A DNA stretch of 64,000 bases from the NCBI RefSeq assembly GCF_000337795.1, contig NZ_AOLP01000004.1:124001-188000 (forward strand), given 5' to 3'. A program made the position numbers and the translations under genes. The notes under the pieces are model-generated. The model was not told the origin of the DNA, searched no databases, and saw only the letters and a program-made list of their open reading frames with translations. This document shows positions 62,358 to 64,000 of the stretch, piece after piece (positions within the stretch are counted from its first letter, which is position 1; every line of letters starts with the position of its first letter). Source of the DNA: Haloferax denitrificans ATCC 35960 (GTDB lineage Archaea; Halobacteriota; Halobacteria; Halobacteriales; Haloferacaceae).

Positions 62358-63512
62358 TCAGAGCCCCAGCGCCGCGCTCGCCACCGTGGTCTTTTGAATC
62401 TCGGTGGTGCCGCCGATAATCGCGAGGATGCGGGCGTCGCGGTAGTACCGTTCGAGGGGGTAGTCCGTCCGGTAGCCCTTCCCGCCGTACACCTGCATGG
62501 CGTTTCGGGCACAGAACTCCGCGGCCTCGCTCGCCGTGAACTTCGCCCGCGACGACACGCGGGTGTCCCCCTCTCCGTCGGCGATGCGGACCGCGGAGTC
62601 GTAGACGAGACTGCGGGCCGATTCGAGTCGGGAGTCCATCTCCGCGACGAGCACCTGTACGGCCTGATACTCGCCGACGGCCTTGCCACCCTGTCGCCGG
62701 TCGCCGGCGTACGCGACCGCCTCGTCGAACGCGGCGCGGCCGATTCCACAGCCGATGGCCCCGAGTCCCGTCCGGGCCATGTCGATAGTGCCCATCGCGA
62801 TGCGGAAGCCCTGACCGACGGCTCCCAAGAGCGCGTCCGCGTCGACCGCGACGTCATCGAACGTCGAATCGCCGGTGACGTGCCCGTGCATGCCGAGGTA
62901 CTCCCCTCGCTCGAACGAGAACCCGTCGACCTCGTCGGGGCTGGGGACGAGAAAGACGCTCACGCCGTGGGAGTCCTCGGGCTGTGGCCGTTTCCGCGCG
63001 ACGACGAGATGGACGTCGGCGACGCCCGCGTTCGTCCCGAACGACTTCTCTCCGGAGATTCGGTAGCCGGTGTCGGTCGCCTCGGCGACCGTCCCGAGTT
63101 CCGTCGGCGACGACCCCGCGCCGGGTTCGGTCAACAGCATCGACCCGACGGCGTCGCCGGCGACCATGTCGGGAAGCAGTCGTTCGCGCTGTGCGTCGGT
63201 GCCGAAGTTCAACACGGGGAGCATCGCGAACGTGTGGCCCTGAATCGTCTCCGCCACCGCGCCGCTCTCCTCGGCGATGCGCTCTATCGCGAGGCAGTAC
63301 GAGAGGAAGTCGCCGCCGAGGCCGCCGTACTCCTCGGGAACGAGAATCCCCAGCAGTCCGGCGTCGCCCGCGGCCTCGACGACGTCGCGGGGGAACTCTC
63401 GACTTCGCTCGATTTCTTCGGCGCGAGGGGCGACCGACTCCGTCGCAAACGTTTCCGCGCGGTCCAGCACGTCGTGGTGCTCCTCGGAGAGAGCACGCTC
63501 CAGTAACGTCAT
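62358..63512 (-). CDS. Acyl-CoA dehydrogenase
   Basis: The 384-residue flavoenzyme has the N-terminal helical domain, FAD-binding LLTEPGAGSSPTELGTVAEA and the C-terminal MQVYGGKGYRTDYPLERYY. It should oxidise an acyl-CoA to the enoyl-CoA for the hydratases of the island. By eye, the SCAD-type catalytic Glu in the YEGT motif is replaced (IIGGTTEIQ). ATG at 63512 (MTLLERALSEEHHDVL) excludes a non-coding extension. Confidence 0.92.
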   Translation of the reverse strand: MTLLERALSEEHHDVLDRAETFATESVAPRAEEIERSREFPRDVVEAAGDAGLLGILVPEEYGGLGGDFLSYCLAIERIAEESGAVAETIQGHTFAMLPVLNFGTDAQRERLLPDMVAGDAVGSMLLTEPGAGSSPTELGTVAEATDTGYRISGEKSFGTNAGVADVHLVVARKRPQPEDSHGVSVFLVPSPDEVDGFSFERGEYLGMHGHVTGDSTFDDVAVDADALLGAVGQGFRIAMGTIDMARTGLGAIGCGIGRAAFDEAVAYAGDRRQGGKAVGEYQAVQVLVAEMDSRLESARSLVYDSAVRIADGEGDTRVSSRAKFTASEAAEFCARNAMQVYGGKGYRTDYPLERYYRDARILAIIGGTTEIQKTTVASAALGL

Positions 63513-63568
63513 ACCCTCCCCTCGTGTGTCGAGGACCTTATCTGTAACGCGAAACGGCGACCGCTCGG

Positions 63569-64000
63569 TCAGCGGTCGACGCCGTCGAACGACCGAGCGT
63601 CGCCCCTGACGTATCTGTCCGGCCCGACAGCGACCCGTTCGGCCAGCCCGCGGTCGGCGGCGAACGCCAGATGCGCGGCGGCCTCGCCGGCCCCCATCTT
63701 CGCGTGGATACCGCGCATCTCGCCGAACAGCGAGCGCGCGACGGCCCACGGAGTCACCCCGTCACCGTCCCGGTCGGGGAGCTCCGCGACGGCGGTTCGG
63801 ACCCGCTCGGTGTGGTGGGAGCGAATCGCGTCGATTCGGTCGAAGAGCTCGACCGACGAGCCGTGGCCGGGGAACGCGACCGGCTGGGCGTCGGCCTCGC
63901 GGGCGCGCTCTCGAATTCGGTCGAGCGTGTCGAGGTACGTCGCGAGCGCGTCGGTCAGTCTGGTGTCGGTGCCGCCGACGTTCGGCGTGTACGTCGGGAG
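63569..64000 (-). CDS. MBL-fold hydrolase, C-terminal part
   Basis: The frame enters from beyond the window edge and gives 143 residues starting LPTYTPNVGGTDTRLTDALA. It shows VAFPGHGSSVELFDRIDAIR, the metallo-beta-lactamase GH motif, and a helical tail with VTPWAVARSLFGEMR and GAGEAAAHLAFAADRGL. The family includes thioesterase-like and glyoxalase II-type hydrolases; the metal motif HxHxDH is outside the window. Stop at 63569, 56 bp from the dehydrogenase start. Confidence 0.85.
   Translation of the reverse strand, partial: LPTYTPNVGGTDTRLTDALATYLDTLDRIRERAREADAQPVAFPGHGSSVELFDRIDAIRSHHTERVRTAVAELPDRDGDGVTPWAVARSLFGEMRGIHAKMGAGEAAAHLAFAADRGLAERVAVGPDRYVRGDARSFDGVDR

Overview
The window is chromosomal DNA from an extremely halophilic archaeon, most likely Haloferax or a close relative. 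The DNA is GC-rich, the proteins are strongly acidic, many exported lipoproteins carry twin-arginine signals with a Cys lipobox, several genes have a TATA box 22-30 nt before the ATG (leaderless transcripts), and the families are typically haloarchaeal (HTH_10 regulator, AbrB-PhoU protein, galactose DeLey-Doudoroff enzymes). The species cannot be fixed from sequence reading alone.

Layout. 1-5261: SlyD-type FKBP, membrane and coiled-coil proteins, tandem UspA, HTH_10 regulator. 5439-12072: tightly coupled six-gene operon joining a carbohydrate-type ABC importer to a CaiB/BaiF CoA-transferase and a LeuA-like synthase/lyase. 12136-17489: late cobalamin genes (cobO, cbiA), an AIR-synthase-like protein, a class V aminotransferase, a 22-bp tandem repeat and a membrane protein. 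17490-18903: a scar with a beheaded Tat signal, a frame-broken reading frame and a DDE-transposase tail. 18904-23860: galactose DeLey-Doudoroff cluster with an IclR regulator. 23861-24804: AT-rich, no convincing gene. 24805-31092: pstS-C-A-B-phoU, with phoU frameshifted.

32286-37734 holds the most notable system: an archaeal class II lanthipeptide cluster, all on the minus strand, made of an ABC-2 exporter (ATPase and permease), a 59-residue Cys/Ser/Thr-rich precursor with its own promoter, and a 1049-residue LanM synthetase whose cyclase domain has the CCG zinc motif. 38007-46639 is mixed: superoxide dismutase, DMT exporter, a half-size TrxB-like flavoprotein, a quinone-stress-like trio (hydrolase, ring-cleaving VOC dioxygenase, pirin), membrane proteins and a truncated SDR.

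46633-64000 is an aromatic-acid island: flavin monooxygenase, LivFGHMK-type importer in two convergent operons, MaoC hydratase, double-hotdog thioesterase, aryl-CoA ligase, SDR, enoyl-CoA hydratase, 2Fe-2S ferredoxin, a Paa-type ring epoxidase operon with PaaD split in two, acyl-CoA dehydrogenase and a partial MBL hydrolase. Its main control region (57985-58422) holds two kinds of repeated operator-like palindromes; one kind recurs at 24069 in the AT-rich gap.
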